Source of the DNA: Bacteroidales bacterium
GTDB lineage: Bacteria > Bacteroidota > Bacteroidia > Bacteroidales > F082
Length of the DNA: 39,483 bases
Assembly: GCA_017632935.1 (NCBI GenBank)
Contig: JAGBQJ010000029.1
Location: forward strand, 1 to 39,483
Direction: 5' to 3'
Shown: positions 8,535 to 16,851 of the stretch, piece after piece
How positions within the stretch are numbered: position 1 is the first letter of the stretch
Layout: each line of letters begins with the position of its first letter
Made by a program: the position numbers and the translations under genes
The notes under the pieces: model-generated
The model's database searches: none
Seen by the model: only the letters and a program-made list of their open reading frames with translations
What the model was told of the DNA's origin: nothing

Positions 8535-8564
8535 TTGGAGCTACAAAATTATTCCCTATTTTTA
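8535..8564 (+). promoter_or_regulatory. Promoter of the small membrane-protein gene
   Basis: TTG at 8535-8537 and TATTTTTA at 8557-8564 are 19 bases apart. The -7 box differs from TAnnTTTG only in its last base. A leader of about 28 bases would follow. Confidence 0.5.
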
Positions 8565-8597
8565 CACCCGATTTTGAAAAGGAAAGACACATCAAAA

Positions 8598-8864
8598 ATG
8601 AAGAGATTAATTATAACAACAGTCATCGTGTTAGGTTTAGGGATGAGTGCACTTGCCAACCCTGAAAGCAGTTTGTTCCAACGCAGTTCCGCCGAACGGT
8701 TAGGTAGTACAAGAGAGACCGGCACACAAGAATTGCCTCTTATCCCTTCGCATGGACAGGGAGGCGCTCACCAAGACGCCGAGTCACCCATAGGCAGCGG
8801 CATCGCCGTGCTTGCCGCCTTTGGTGCAGCTTATCTTATAGGAAAGAAACGCGATAGAAAATAG
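8598..8864 (+). CDS. Small protein: signal peptide, linker, C-terminal membrane anchor
   Basis: This 88-residue protein has an N-terminal signal segment (MKRLIITTVIVLGLGMSALA, residues 1-20). A polar linker of about 40 residues follows, then PIGSGIAVLAAFGAAYLIG (about 64-82) and the basic tail KKRDRK. It is clearly homologous to the protein at 30224-30514: both have the same start, an LF.R motif after the signal, and a P(I/L)G(S/T)GIA helix ending in KKR. The layout resembles C-terminal sorting or anchoring signals, but a simple two-span inner-membrane protein is equally possible. It lies alone between the two ATPase operons with its own promoter and terminator. No function can be assigned. 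Confidence 0.8.
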   Translation: MKRLIITTVIVLGLGMSALANPESSLFQRSSAERLGSTRETGTQELPLIPSHGQGGAHQDAESPIGSGIAVLAAFGAAYLIGKKRDRK

Positions 8865-8890
8865 TTTCTACATTTTTGAGAATTTATCGA

Positions 8891-8924
8891 AAAGCGTCGC
8901 TAGTGATTAGCGACGCTTTTTTTG
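8891..8924 (+). terminator. Rho-independent terminator
   Basis: GCGTCGCTA (8894-8902) pairs perfectly with TAGCGACGC (8908-8916) over a 5-base loop, followed by TTTTTTT. It ends the small membrane-protein gene and isolates the F-ATPase promoter. Confidence 0.95.
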
Positions 8925-8965
8925 TGTTTTTTTTCACAAACTGTCGAACGGAAAAGATTATTTGA

Positions 8966-8973
8966 TACATTTG
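8966..8973 (+). promoter_or_regulatory. F-ATPase operon promoter, -7 box TACATTTG
   Basis: TACATTTG fully matches TAnnTTTG and lies 44 bases before the atpD start, directly after the terminator of the preceding gene. The -33 region is weak. Confidence 0.65.
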
Positions 8974-9014
8974 CGGCTTCAACTCTTAATAAAGGAATAA
9001 AAACAACAAGATAA

Positions 9015-10520
<1,506 letters not shown>

Positions 10521-10532
10521 TTAAAAGGTGTA

Positions 10533-10772
10533 ATGAAAGTCGAAATCATATCACCGAGCAAGACCCTGTTTGAAGGCGAAGCCAGCTCCGTCACGGTGCC
10601 GAGCAAGATGGGACCTTTCACCTTGCTGGAGCATCATGCCGCCATCGTCGCCATCCTTGAGGCCGGCAAGGTCAGCCTCACCGACAGCAAAGGCGAGCGG
10701 CAGGAGTTCGTCATCAAAGGCGGCTTCACCGAAAACCACGACAACCAACTGACCATATGCGTTGAGCTATGA
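10533..10772 (+). CDS. atpC: F-type ATP synthase subunit epsilon, short form
   Basis: Epsilon links the gamma shaft to the c ring. The 79-residue protein contains only the N-terminal beta sandwich (KTLFEGEASSVTVPSKMGPF near the start, GGFTENHDNQLTICVEL at the end). The C-terminal helical hairpin, which inhibits ATP hydrolysis in longer homologues of 130-140 residues, is absent. Short epsilons are usual in Bacteroidota. The stop overlaps the next start by 4 bases (ATGA). Confidence 0.95.
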   Translation: MKVEIISPSKTLFEGEASSVTVPSKMGPFTLLEHHAAIVAILEAGKVSLTDSKGERQEFVIKGGFTENHDNQLTICVEL

Positions 10773-11164
10773 AAAAGAACGCGTTGACAAAATACTTGGC
10801 CGTTTTCCTGCTCATCTGTGTCGTCTTGGATGGCGTGCTGCTCTGCTTCTTCGCCGACAAGCCGTGGTGGAACAACTGGATGATTACAGCACCCAACCTC
10901 TTCATGGTCTTGGGCGCCTTCTATTGCCACCTGATGAAGAAAAACGTGGAAACCCACCCCGACAAAATCACTTGGCTTTATATCTACAAAGGTATCAAGA
11001 TACTACTGACGGTGGCGATGATTGTGCTTTACATCTTCCTGGTCAAGGTGGGGAGCAAGGCTTTCATCATCATCGCGGCATCGGCCTACCTGATTGGCTT
11101 GGTCGTCGAGACCTTCGTCTACATCCATTATACCAAACACCTGAACAAAGAGAGTAAAGCATGA
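10769..11164 (+). CDS. AtpI-like four-helix membrane protein in the F-ATPase operon
   Basis: This 131-residue protein has four predicted membrane helices: about residues 9-27, 38-56, 72-92 and 98-117. It is placed between epsilon and subunit a, overlapping both neighbours by ATGA junctions, so translation is probably coupled. Position and topology fit the AtpI-like proteins that help assemble the c ring in other bacteria. The sequence itself shows no motif I can name, so the role is inferred from context. Confidence 0.75.
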   Translation: MKKNALTKYLAVFLLICVVLDGVLLCFFADKPWWNNWMITAPNLFMVLGAFYCHLMKKNVETHPDKITWLYIYKGIKILLTVAMIVLYIFLVKVGSKAFIIIAASAYLIGLVVETFVYIHYTKHLNKESKA

Positions 11165-12297
11165 ACCATGTTTTCCGACATATCGCCCTACTCCTCGTCG
11201 CTGCTGCCATGTTGCTGACGCCCCTTCGGGGCTTGGCGCAGGACAGCATCCCTGTTGCCGAGGAGGCTCAAAAACCAACAGAAGAGAAGGCTGAGAAGTT
11301 CGACGCCAAGTCGTTCATCTTCGGCCACACGGGCGACTCCTATTGTTTCCACATCACGGAAATCAAAGGCGAGCCAGTATGTGTTTGGCTGCCCGTCATC
11401 GTCAAATGCAAGGACGGAGGTGGCTGGCACTGCTTCTCGTCGAAGCACGTCTGCGAGCTGAAAGAAGGCGAGACCTTCACCCACAACGGCGCCAACTTCT
11501 ACATCCCGCCCATCAGCGCCGAGAAATACCCAGGCAAACTGGTCGAGGTGAAAGCCGACGGCAGCCTCTCGCGCCCCTTCGACATCTCGTTCACCAAGAA
11601 CGCCTTCGGCATTTTCGTTACCTGCATCTTCCTAGTGGCCTTTTTCCTGCCTGCCGCACGCAAGTATAAGAAAGACCCCATGGCCAAACCCACCAAATAC
11701 CAAGGTCTGGTGGAATGGCTCACCTATATGGTCTTGGACGGCATCGTCAGGCCCAACATCCGTGAAGCGAAAGTGAAGAAATTCGCACCTTATTTATTAA
11801 CGGTGTTCTTCTTCATCTTCTTCGCCAACCTGTTCGGCCTCATCCCCTTCTTCCCCTTCGGCGCCAACGTGACGGGCAACCTGAGCATCACCGTTGTGCT
11901 CGCCCTGATGACCTATTTCTTCGTGAACCTCTTCGGCAACCGCCACTACTGGAAAGACATCCTCTGGCCCGATGTGCCCGTCTTCCTGAAGGCCTTCCCG
12001 CTGATGCCTATCATCGAGCTCATCTCCACCATCACCAAGCCCTTCGCCCTGATGGTTCGTCTGTTCGCGAACATCCTCGCAGGTCACATCGTCATCATGG
12101 TGCTCATGGCGCTGATCTTCATCATTGGCGGCATGTATGGAGCTGGCATGGGTGGCGTGATGAGCGTCGTCTCCATCTTCATGACCATCTTCATGACGGC
12201 CTTGGAACTGCTGGTGGCCTACATTCAGGCCTACGTTTTCACCATGCTGTCGTCGATTTTCATCGGCATGGCACAAGAAGAACCTAAACACGAATAA
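11161..12297 (+). CDS. atpB: F-type ATP synthase subunit a
   Basis: Subunit a is the stator channel of Fo. The 378-residue protein begins with a signal-like helix (residues 7-26, cut possible after GLAQ). A soluble domain of about 120 residues with several cysteines follows (CFHITEIKG, CKDGGGWHCF), then the membrane core from about residue 148. The essential arginine is Arg300 in LMVRLFANILAGH, and the last helix holds ELLVAYIQAYVF. The long N-terminal periplasmic domain is typical of Bacteroidota and absent from the E. coli subunit of about 270 residues. Confidence 0.96.
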   Translation: MNHVFRHIALLLVAAAMLLTPLRGLAQDSIPVAEEAQKPTEEKAEKFDAKSFIFGHTGDSYCFHITEIKGEPVCVWLPVIVKCKDGGGWHCFSSKHVCELKEGETFTHNGANFYIPPISAEKYPGKLVEVKADGSLSRPFDISFTKNAFGIFVTCIFLVAFFLPAARKYKKDPMAKPTKYQGLVEWLTYMVLDGIVRPNIREAKVKKFAPYLLTVFFFIFFANLFGLIPFFPFGANVTGNLSITVVLALMTYFFVNLFGNRHYWKDILWPDVPVFLKAFPLMPIIELISTITKPFALMVRLFANILAGHIVIMVLMALIFIIGGMYGAGMGGVMSVVSIFMTIFMTALELLVAYIQAYVFTMLSSIFIGMAQEEPKHE

Positions 12298-12345
12298 AAC
12301 GACAATAAATAAACATATCAACCAACAATTCTAAATCTAATCATT

Positions 12346-12591
12346 ATGTCATTATCAATCATCCTTGAAGCCGTATCGTACGTGCCTGGTCTGGCCGCTA
12401 TCGCAGCCGCTATTGCAGTGATTGGTGCCGGTATGGGCATCGGTAAAATCGGTCAGTCGGCCATGGAAGCCATGGCTCGTCAGCCTGAAGCCGCCGATGG
12501 CATCCGTTCGGGCATGATCATCGCCGGTGCTCTCGTCGAAGGTGCAACGCTGTTCGCCATCGTCGTCTGCCTGCTGGCCTCACTCGGCTAA
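12346..12591 (+). CDS. atpE: F-type ATP synthase subunit c (rotor ring)
   Basis: This 81-residue hairpin has helices at about 12-40 and 56-79, with the loop ARQPEA (44-49). The ion-binding carboxylate is Glu65 in GALVEGATLF. Aligned on the ARQPEA loop with the Na+-binding c subunit of Ilyobacter tartaricus, its Gln32 corresponds to Ile32 here and its Ser66 to Gly66. The Na+ ligands are therefore missing and proton coupling is likely. The gene is followed by a strong hairpin and a repeat-filled 154-base spacer before atpF. Confidence 0.97.
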   Translation: MSLSIILEAVSYVPGLAAIAAAIAVIGAGMGIGKIGQSAMEAMARQPEAADGIRSGMIIAGALVEGATLFAIVVCLLASLG

Positions 12592-12594
12592 AGT

Positions 12595-12610
12595 CTGGGG
12601 CAAGCCCCAG
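12595..12610 (+). promoter_or_regulatory. Hairpin directly after the subunit c gene
   Basis: CTGGGGC (12595-12601) pairs perfectly with GCCCCAG (12604-12610) around AA, starting three bases after the atpE stop. No U-tract follows. It may protect the 3' end of the atpE segment and so raise c over the other subunits; that is inference. Confidence 0.6.
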
Positions 12611-12745
12611 GACGCGAGACTTAGAGACGCGAGACACGAGACGAAAGGTCCCTGAGCCTGTCGAAGGGCCGTCCCGTGTCCCGCAGTCACGCGTCCCGCG
12701 TCAACAATCAACGATTAAACAATCAACGATTAAACAACAAAAACA
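12611..12745. repeat. Composite repeat between atpE and atpF
   Basis: GACGCGAGAC-type units (about 12611-12643) and their inverted partners GTCCCGTGTCCCGC...CGCGTCCCGCGTC (about 12670-12701) frame a copy of CCCTGAGCCTGTCGAAGGG (12650-12668). A direct repeat, AACAATCAACGATTA, follows twice (about 12702-12732). No promoter is visible here. Confidence 0.85.
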
Positions 12746-13249
12746 ATGGATCTATTTCTTCCCGAAAGTGGATTAGTGATATGGATGCTCATCGCCTTCG
12801 TCATCGTGCTCCTCATCTTGGCGAAAGCGGGATGGCCGATGATTATGGGTGCCGTTGAGAAGCGCAATTCTCACATCGCCGACTCGCTCCTGGCCGCCGA
12901 AGAAGCCAACAACGCCCTCGCCGGTATCGAACAGAAACGGCAGGAGACCATGGCTGCGGCACAGGCCGAGCAAATCAAAATCATGAAGGAGAGTCAGGAC
13001 CTGAAGACCCAACTCATCGAAGAGGCCAAGACGCAGGCCCGACAAGAGGCTGAGAAAATTGTGGCCGAAGCCCGCCTGAAGATTGAAAAGGAACAGGCCG
13101 AGGCTATGGCCAACATCAAAAACGAGGTCATCGCCCTCTCGGTCGACATCGCCGAGAAGTTGCTGCAACGCGAGCTGAGCGACAAACCCTCACAAGATGC
13201 CTACATCGAGCAACTGCTCAAAAACAACCAACCCCGCATTGAAGCATAA
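12746..13249 (+). CDS. atpF: F-type ATP synthase subunit b
   Basis: Subunit b is the peripheral stalk. The 167-residue protein has one membrane helix near the N-terminus (about residues 9-29, VIWMLIAFVIVLLILAKAGW). A long, charged, Ala/Glu/Lys-rich coiled coil covers about 35-145, including EEANNALAGIEQKRQE and AEKIVAEARLKIEKEQ. The C-terminus contacts delta. It ends three bases before atpH starts. Confidence 0.96.
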   Translation: MDLFLPESGLVIWMLIAFVIVLLILAKAGWPMIMGAVEKRNSHIADSLLAAEEANNALAGIEQKRQETMAAAQAEQIKIMKESQDLKTQLIEEAKTQARQEAEKIVAEARLKIEKEQAEAMANIKNEVIALSVDIAEKLLQRELSDKPSQDAYIEQLLKNNQPRIEA

Positions 13250-13252
13250 GCT

Positions 13253-13792
13253 ATGGACAACGGAAAGATATCGGTGAGATACGCGCGGGCGCTGTTCCAA
13301 CTGGCCCAAGAGCAAGGCTGCGAAAAAGCCATTTACGACGGCATGGAGCGCTTTGCCCGCAATTACCTGTTGGCCATCGCCCAGTTCAATGAGGTGCTGT
13401 CCGACCCCATCGTGGCCAAGGAGGAAAAGGTAAAGCTGGTGGAGATGGCCGTTGGCGAGCCTATTCACGACGCGCTAAAGCAGTTCATTGCCTTCGTGGC
13501 CGACCACAAACGCGAGGACAAGATGTTCCTCATCGCCGTGAAATATCTGGAAATGTACCGCACGAAGCACAACATCCTGCGCACCAACGTCACCACCGCC
13601 ACCGAGCTGTCGGAAGGCAGCTACGAAAAAATCAAGGCCTTTGTCAAGCAAACCTTCGATGCCGAGGCCGAGATGGAGGTCAAGATCGACCCGAGCCTCA
13701 TCGGTGGCTTCATCCTCGACATTGAGCACACCCGCATGGACGCGAGCGTGGCGGGACAGCTTAACGCATTGAAAAACAAGTTGAAACAATAA
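13253..13792 (+). CDS. atpH: F-type ATP synthase subunit delta
   Basis: Delta caps the F1 head and joins it to the b stalk. The 179-residue protein starts with the family-like ISVRYARALFQLAQEQG and has the helical N-terminal domain (about 1-105). It ends in the delta signature DPSLIGGFILDIEHTRMDASVAGQLNALK (about 146-174). Length is normal. Confidence 0.96.
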   Translation: MDNGKISVRYARALFQLAQEQGCEKAIYDGMERFARNYLLAIAQFNEVLSDPIVAKEEKVKLVEMAVGEPIHDALKQFIAFVADHKREDKMFLIAVKYLEMYRTKHNILRTNVTTATELSEGSYEKIKAFVKQTFDAEAEMEVKIDPSLIGGFILDIEHTRMDASVAGQLNALKNKLKQ

Positions 13793-13804
13793 AACACAAT
13801 ATAT

Positions 13805-15385
13805 ATGGCAAACATCAAACCAAGTGAAATATCGAGCATCCTGCAGATGCAGCTCCAGAACATGAGCAACAAGGTGCAGTTCGAGGAGATCGGCAAGGTG
13901 CTGCAAGTGAGCGACGGCGTGGCACACGTCTACGGTCTCGACAAGGTGCAGTCGAACGAGCTCGTCGAGTTCGAAAACGGCACCATGGGCGTGGTGCTCA
14001 ACCTTGAGGAAGACAACGTTGGTGTGGTGCTGCTCGGTCCCACCGAGGGCATCAAGGAAGGCGAGACGGTGAAGCGCACCCAGCGCATCGCCTCCGTTTT
14101 GGCCGGTGAAGGCATGTTAGGCCGTGTCGTGGACGGCCTCGGCCGCCCCATCGACGGCAAGGGCGCCATCCAAGGCAAGACCTACGAGATGCCCCTCGAG
14201 CGCAAGGCCCCTGGCGTCATCTTCCGCCAGCCCGTCAACCAGCCACTGCAAACGGGTCTTAAGGCCATCGACGCCATGATTCCCATCGGCCGCGGCCAAC
14301 GTGAGCTCATCATCGGCGACCGCCAGACCGGCAAGACCGCCATCGCCATCGACACCATCATCAATCAGAAGGAGAACTTCAAGAACGGCGACCCAATATA
14401 TTGCATCTATGTCGCTGTGGGACAGAAGGGTAGCACCGTCGCCAACCTTGTGAACACCCTCGAGAAATATGGTGCCATGGACTACACCATCGTGGTCAGT
14501 GCCACCGCCTCCGACCCTGCTGCCATGCAGTTCTATGCCCCTTACGCTGGTGTCGCCATCGCTGAATACTTCCGCGACACTGGCCGTCATGCCCTCGTCA
14601 TCTACGACGACCTCTCGAAACAAGCTGTAGCATATCGTGAGGTGTCGCTGATTCTGCGCCGTCCCCCAGGACGTGAAGCCTACCCTGGCGACATCTTCTA
14701 CCTCCACAGCCGTCTGCTGGAGCGCGCCGCCAAGATCATCAAGAATGACGACGTGGCACGACAGATGAACGACCTGCCCGACAGCATCAAGGACATCGTG
14801 AAAGGCGGCGGCAGCATCACCGCACTGCCCATCATCGAGACGCAGGCAGGCGACGTATCGGCTTACATCCCCACCAACGTGATTTCCATCACCGACGGAC
14901 AGATCTTCCTGGATTCCAGCCTGTTCAACGCAGGTGTCCGTCCCGCCATCAACGTCGGCATCTCGGTGTCGCGTGTGGGTGGCAACGCACAAATCAAGTC
15001 GATGAAGAAAGTGGCCGGCACCCTGAAACTCGACCAAGCCCAGTTCCGCGAGATGGAGGCTTTCTCCAAATTCGGCGCCGAGCTCGACGCGGCCACTTTG
15101 GCCATCTTGGACAAGGGCCGCAAGAACGTGGAGTTGCTGAAACAGCCACAATACGCGCCTATGCCCGTTGAGAAACAAGTGGCCAGCATCTTCTGCGGCA
15201 CTAACGGCCTGCTGAGCAAAACACCTGAAAGCCAAGTCCTTGATTTTGAAAAACAGTTCTTGGACATCATGGATGTGAAGCATAAGGACGTGATGGAGCA
15301 ACTGAAGGCCGGCAAGATTGACGACGACATCAAGGCTGTGCTGAAAGAGGAAGCTTTGAATCTGAGTGAACACTTTAATGTTTAA
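13805..15385 (+). CDS. atpA: F-type ATP synthase subunit alpha
   Basis: This is the non-catalytic head subunit, 526 residues. The P-loop GDRQTGKT is at 171-178. The region after [23 protein letters not shown] carries the conserved alpha sequence, and the end of the nucleotide domain has [13 protein letters not shown]. The first 20 residues are the helix that binds delta. The stop is followed at once by a GAATGCA-type repeat that separates it from atpG. Confidence 0.98.
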   Translation: MANIKPSEISSILQMQLQNMSNKVQFEEIGKVLQVSDGVAHVYGLDKVQSNELVEFENGTMGVVLNLEEDNVGVVLLGPTEGIKEGETVKRTQRIASVLAGEGMLGRVVDGLGRPIDGKGAIQGKTYEMPLERKAPGVIFRQPVNQPLQTGLKAIDAMIPIGRGQRELIIGDRQTGKTAIAIDTIINQKENFKNGDPIYCIYVAVGQKGSTVANLVNTLEKYGAMDYTIVVSATASDPAAMQFYAPYAGVAIAEYFRDTGRHALVIYDDLSKQAVAYREVSLILRRPPGREAYPGDIFYLHSRLLERAAKIIKNDDVARQMNDLPDSIKDIVKGGGSITALPIIETQAGDVSAYIPTNVISITDGQIFLDSSLFNAGVRPAINVGISVSRVGGNAQIKSMKKVAGTLKLDQAQFREMEAFSKFGAELDAATLAILDKGRKNVELLKQPQYAPMPVEKQVASIFCGTNGLLSKTPESQVLDFEKQFLDIMDVKHKDVMEQLKAGKIDDDIKAVLKEEALNLSEHFNV

Positions 15386-15452
15386 TGCAGAATGTAGAAT
15401 GCAGAATGCAGAATGAGCATTCATAATTCTGCATTCATAATTCATAATTAAA
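15386..15452. repeat. GAATGCA heptad repeat with inverted arm
   Basis: Heptads TGCAGAA/TGTAGAA/TGCAGAA run from 15386 to about 15415. They are followed by GCATTCATAATTCTGCATTCATAATT, partly their inverse, so the spacer can fold back on itself. It fills nearly the whole gap between atpA and atpG and resembles the copy at 19369-19465. Confidence 0.85.
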
Positions 15453-15457
15453 AAAGG

Positions 15458-16330
15458 ATGGCATCACTGAAAGAAATACGGGCCCGCATCGCCTCCATCG
15501 CCTCGACGCAGAAAATCACGAGCGCGATGAAGATGGTGTCGGCAGCCAAGCTGAAGAAGACAGAAGGCATCACGACGCGGTTTCTGCCTTACAAGAACAA
15601 GCTGAGTGAGGCACTCTCCAACTATCTAGGCTCGCTGGAAGGCGAAGTCAGCATCCCGCTGGCCGAGCATCGCGAGGTGAAAAAGGTCGCGCTGATGGCC
15701 TTCTCGTCAAGCAGCGGCCTGTGCGGCGTCTACAACGCCAGTGTCAGCAAACTCTTTAAACAGGTGTATGACGAATATGTCAAAAGCCTTGGCGCAGAGA
15801 ATGTTACAGTCTTCTTGGTAGGAAAGAAAATCAACGACTACGCCAAGAAGTTCGGCATCAAGGTGGAGAAACAATACGCGCCTTTGGCCGAGAGCATGTC
15901 GTATGATCTCGCCATGGAAATCAGCGACATGATGGTGGACTTGTTCCTCAGCCATAAGGTCGACCGTGTGGAGCTGGTGTTCAACCACTTCAAGAACTCT
16001 GGCGTACAGATACCTTCACGCGAGGTCGTGCTGCCCTTGAAAGCCGTGGCTTCGAGCGAAGGCCCAACTTTCGACTACATCGTGGAGCCTGACAAGGAAG
16101 CCTTCGTCAACGACCTGATTCCCAAGGTCATCCGCACCAATTTCTACTCTATCATGCTCGATGCCCTGACCGCCGAACACGGCGCGCGCATGACGGCCAT
16201 GCACATCGCCAGCGACAACGCCGACCAACTGTCGCAAGAGTTGAAGATCCAATACAATAAAGCCCGCCAGAACGTCATCACCAACGAGTTGATCGACATC
16301 GTGGGTGGTGCCGAAGCGCTGAATGGATGA
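15458..16330 (+). CDS. atpG: F-type ATP synthase subunit gamma
   Basis: Gamma is the central rotor shaft. The 290-residue protein starts with MASLKEIRARIASIASTQKI, the conserved N-terminal helix, and ends with the matching C-terminal helix, where IQYNKARQNVITNELIDIVGGAEAL is the family signature. The Rossmann-like middle has SSSGLCGVYNASV. It is the last gene of the operon. No clear terminator follows; a new promoter begins about 50 bases later. Confidence 0.97.
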   Translation: MASLKEIRARIASIASTQKITSAMKMVSAAKLKKTEGITTRFLPYKNKLSEALSNYLGSLEGEVSIPLAEHREVKKVALMAFSSSSGLCGVYNASVSKLFKQVYDEYVKSLGAENVTVFLVGKKINDYAKKFGIKVEKQYAPLAESMSYDLAMEISDMMVDLFLSHKVDRVELVFNHFKNSGVQIPSREVVLPLKAVASSEGPTFDYIVEPDKEAFVNDLIPKVIRTNFYSIMLDALTAEHGARMTAMHIASDNADQLSQELKIQYNKARQNVITNELIDIVGGAEALNG

Positions 16331-16381
16331 GTCTGGGATTGATAGTTCTTGCTGGGAAACAGGTAAATTCTAAAAAATGTA

Positions 16382-16389
16382 TATCTTTG
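16382..16389 (+). promoter_or_regulatory. Promoter of a toxin-antitoxin pair, -7 box TATCTTTG
   Basis: TATCTTTG fully matches TAnnTTTG, 23 bases before the antitoxin start. No TTG is seen at the normal -33 distance, which would suit a weak or regulated promoter. Confidence 0.6.
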
Positions 16390-16412
16390 CAGCCATATAA
16401 AGAGGATTTGTC

Positions 16413-16544
16413 ATGAAAGAAGAAAAAACCTTAACACCGTACTCTACCGAGGAAATGAATAAAGAATTCTATACTCCAGAAGAAGCCTATGAGTTGGTGA
16501 TGAGTGACATTAATTCAATATACGGAATCAAAGATGCTGTATAA
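16413..16544 (+). CDS. Very short antitoxin-like protein (43 residues)
   Basis: This small reading frame begins MKEEKTLTPYSTEEMNK and ends just inside the toxin gene, overlapping it by 11 bases. It has no room for a DNA-binding domain. Its C-terminal part (EEAYELVMSDINSIYGI, about residues 23-39) lines up with the C-terminus of the antitoxin at 36701-36910 (ETAREMTLKAVREEYAL): both share E-x-A-x-E-(L/M), a later I/V, and Y-x-(I/L) at the same spacing. The two toxins are close paralogues, so this is probably the toxin-binding segment alone. Confidence 0.7.
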   Translation: MKEEKTLTPYSTEEMNKEFYTPEEAYELVMSDINSIYGIKDAV

Positions 16545-16830
16545 GTATGTTTATTCCAAGCGTGCTCTCCAAAAAATCCGGACATTTTACAAAAATGTCG
16601 CTCTAAAGTACCGTCACGCTTATTCGTATGAAGACATGGAGCGCAACATCCGTGACGCTATCTTCTACATCTATGCCATAGAAAGAACGTTGCCACGACG
16701 CAAGCCAACCATCAGCCGATGGGAAGGCTATTATATGGCCAATACCGATAAATGGTACTATGCCTATCGCATCGAAGGCGATACCATCATTGTTGCAGAT
16801 GCCTGTCATGCGCAGAACATGCATGACTAA
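16534..16830 (+). CDS. ParE/RelE-superfamily toxin
   Basis: This is a 98-residue toxin-like protein starting at ATG 16534 (MLYKYVYSKRAL). The ParE/RelE fold is suggested by the N-terminal helices and the later strands WYYAYRIEGDTIIVADACHAQNMHD. It is about 60 per cent identical by eye to the toxin at 36396-36704, including the block NTDKWY(Y/F)AY and the end DACHAQNMHD. The start lies inside the antitoxin gene, so translation is coupled. The target (gyrase or ribosome-bound mRNA) cannot be told from sequence. Confidence 0.8.
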   Translation: MLYKYVYSKRALQKIRTFYKNVALKYRHAYSYEDMERNIRDAIFYIYAIERTLPRRKPTISRWEGYYMANTDKWYYAYRIEGDTIIVADACHAQNMHD

Positions 16831-16851
16831 ACAACCTAGCTAATCTTCTCT

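Noticed and set aside
12346-12591. Na+-coupled F-type c ring
   Set aside because: The Gln and Ser ligands of Na+ rings are replaced by Ile32 and Gly66.
14117-15445. Minus-strand frame of 442 codons opposite F-ATPase alpha
   Set aside because: It is an antisense shadow; it begins in a heptad repeat and has no family motif or promoter.
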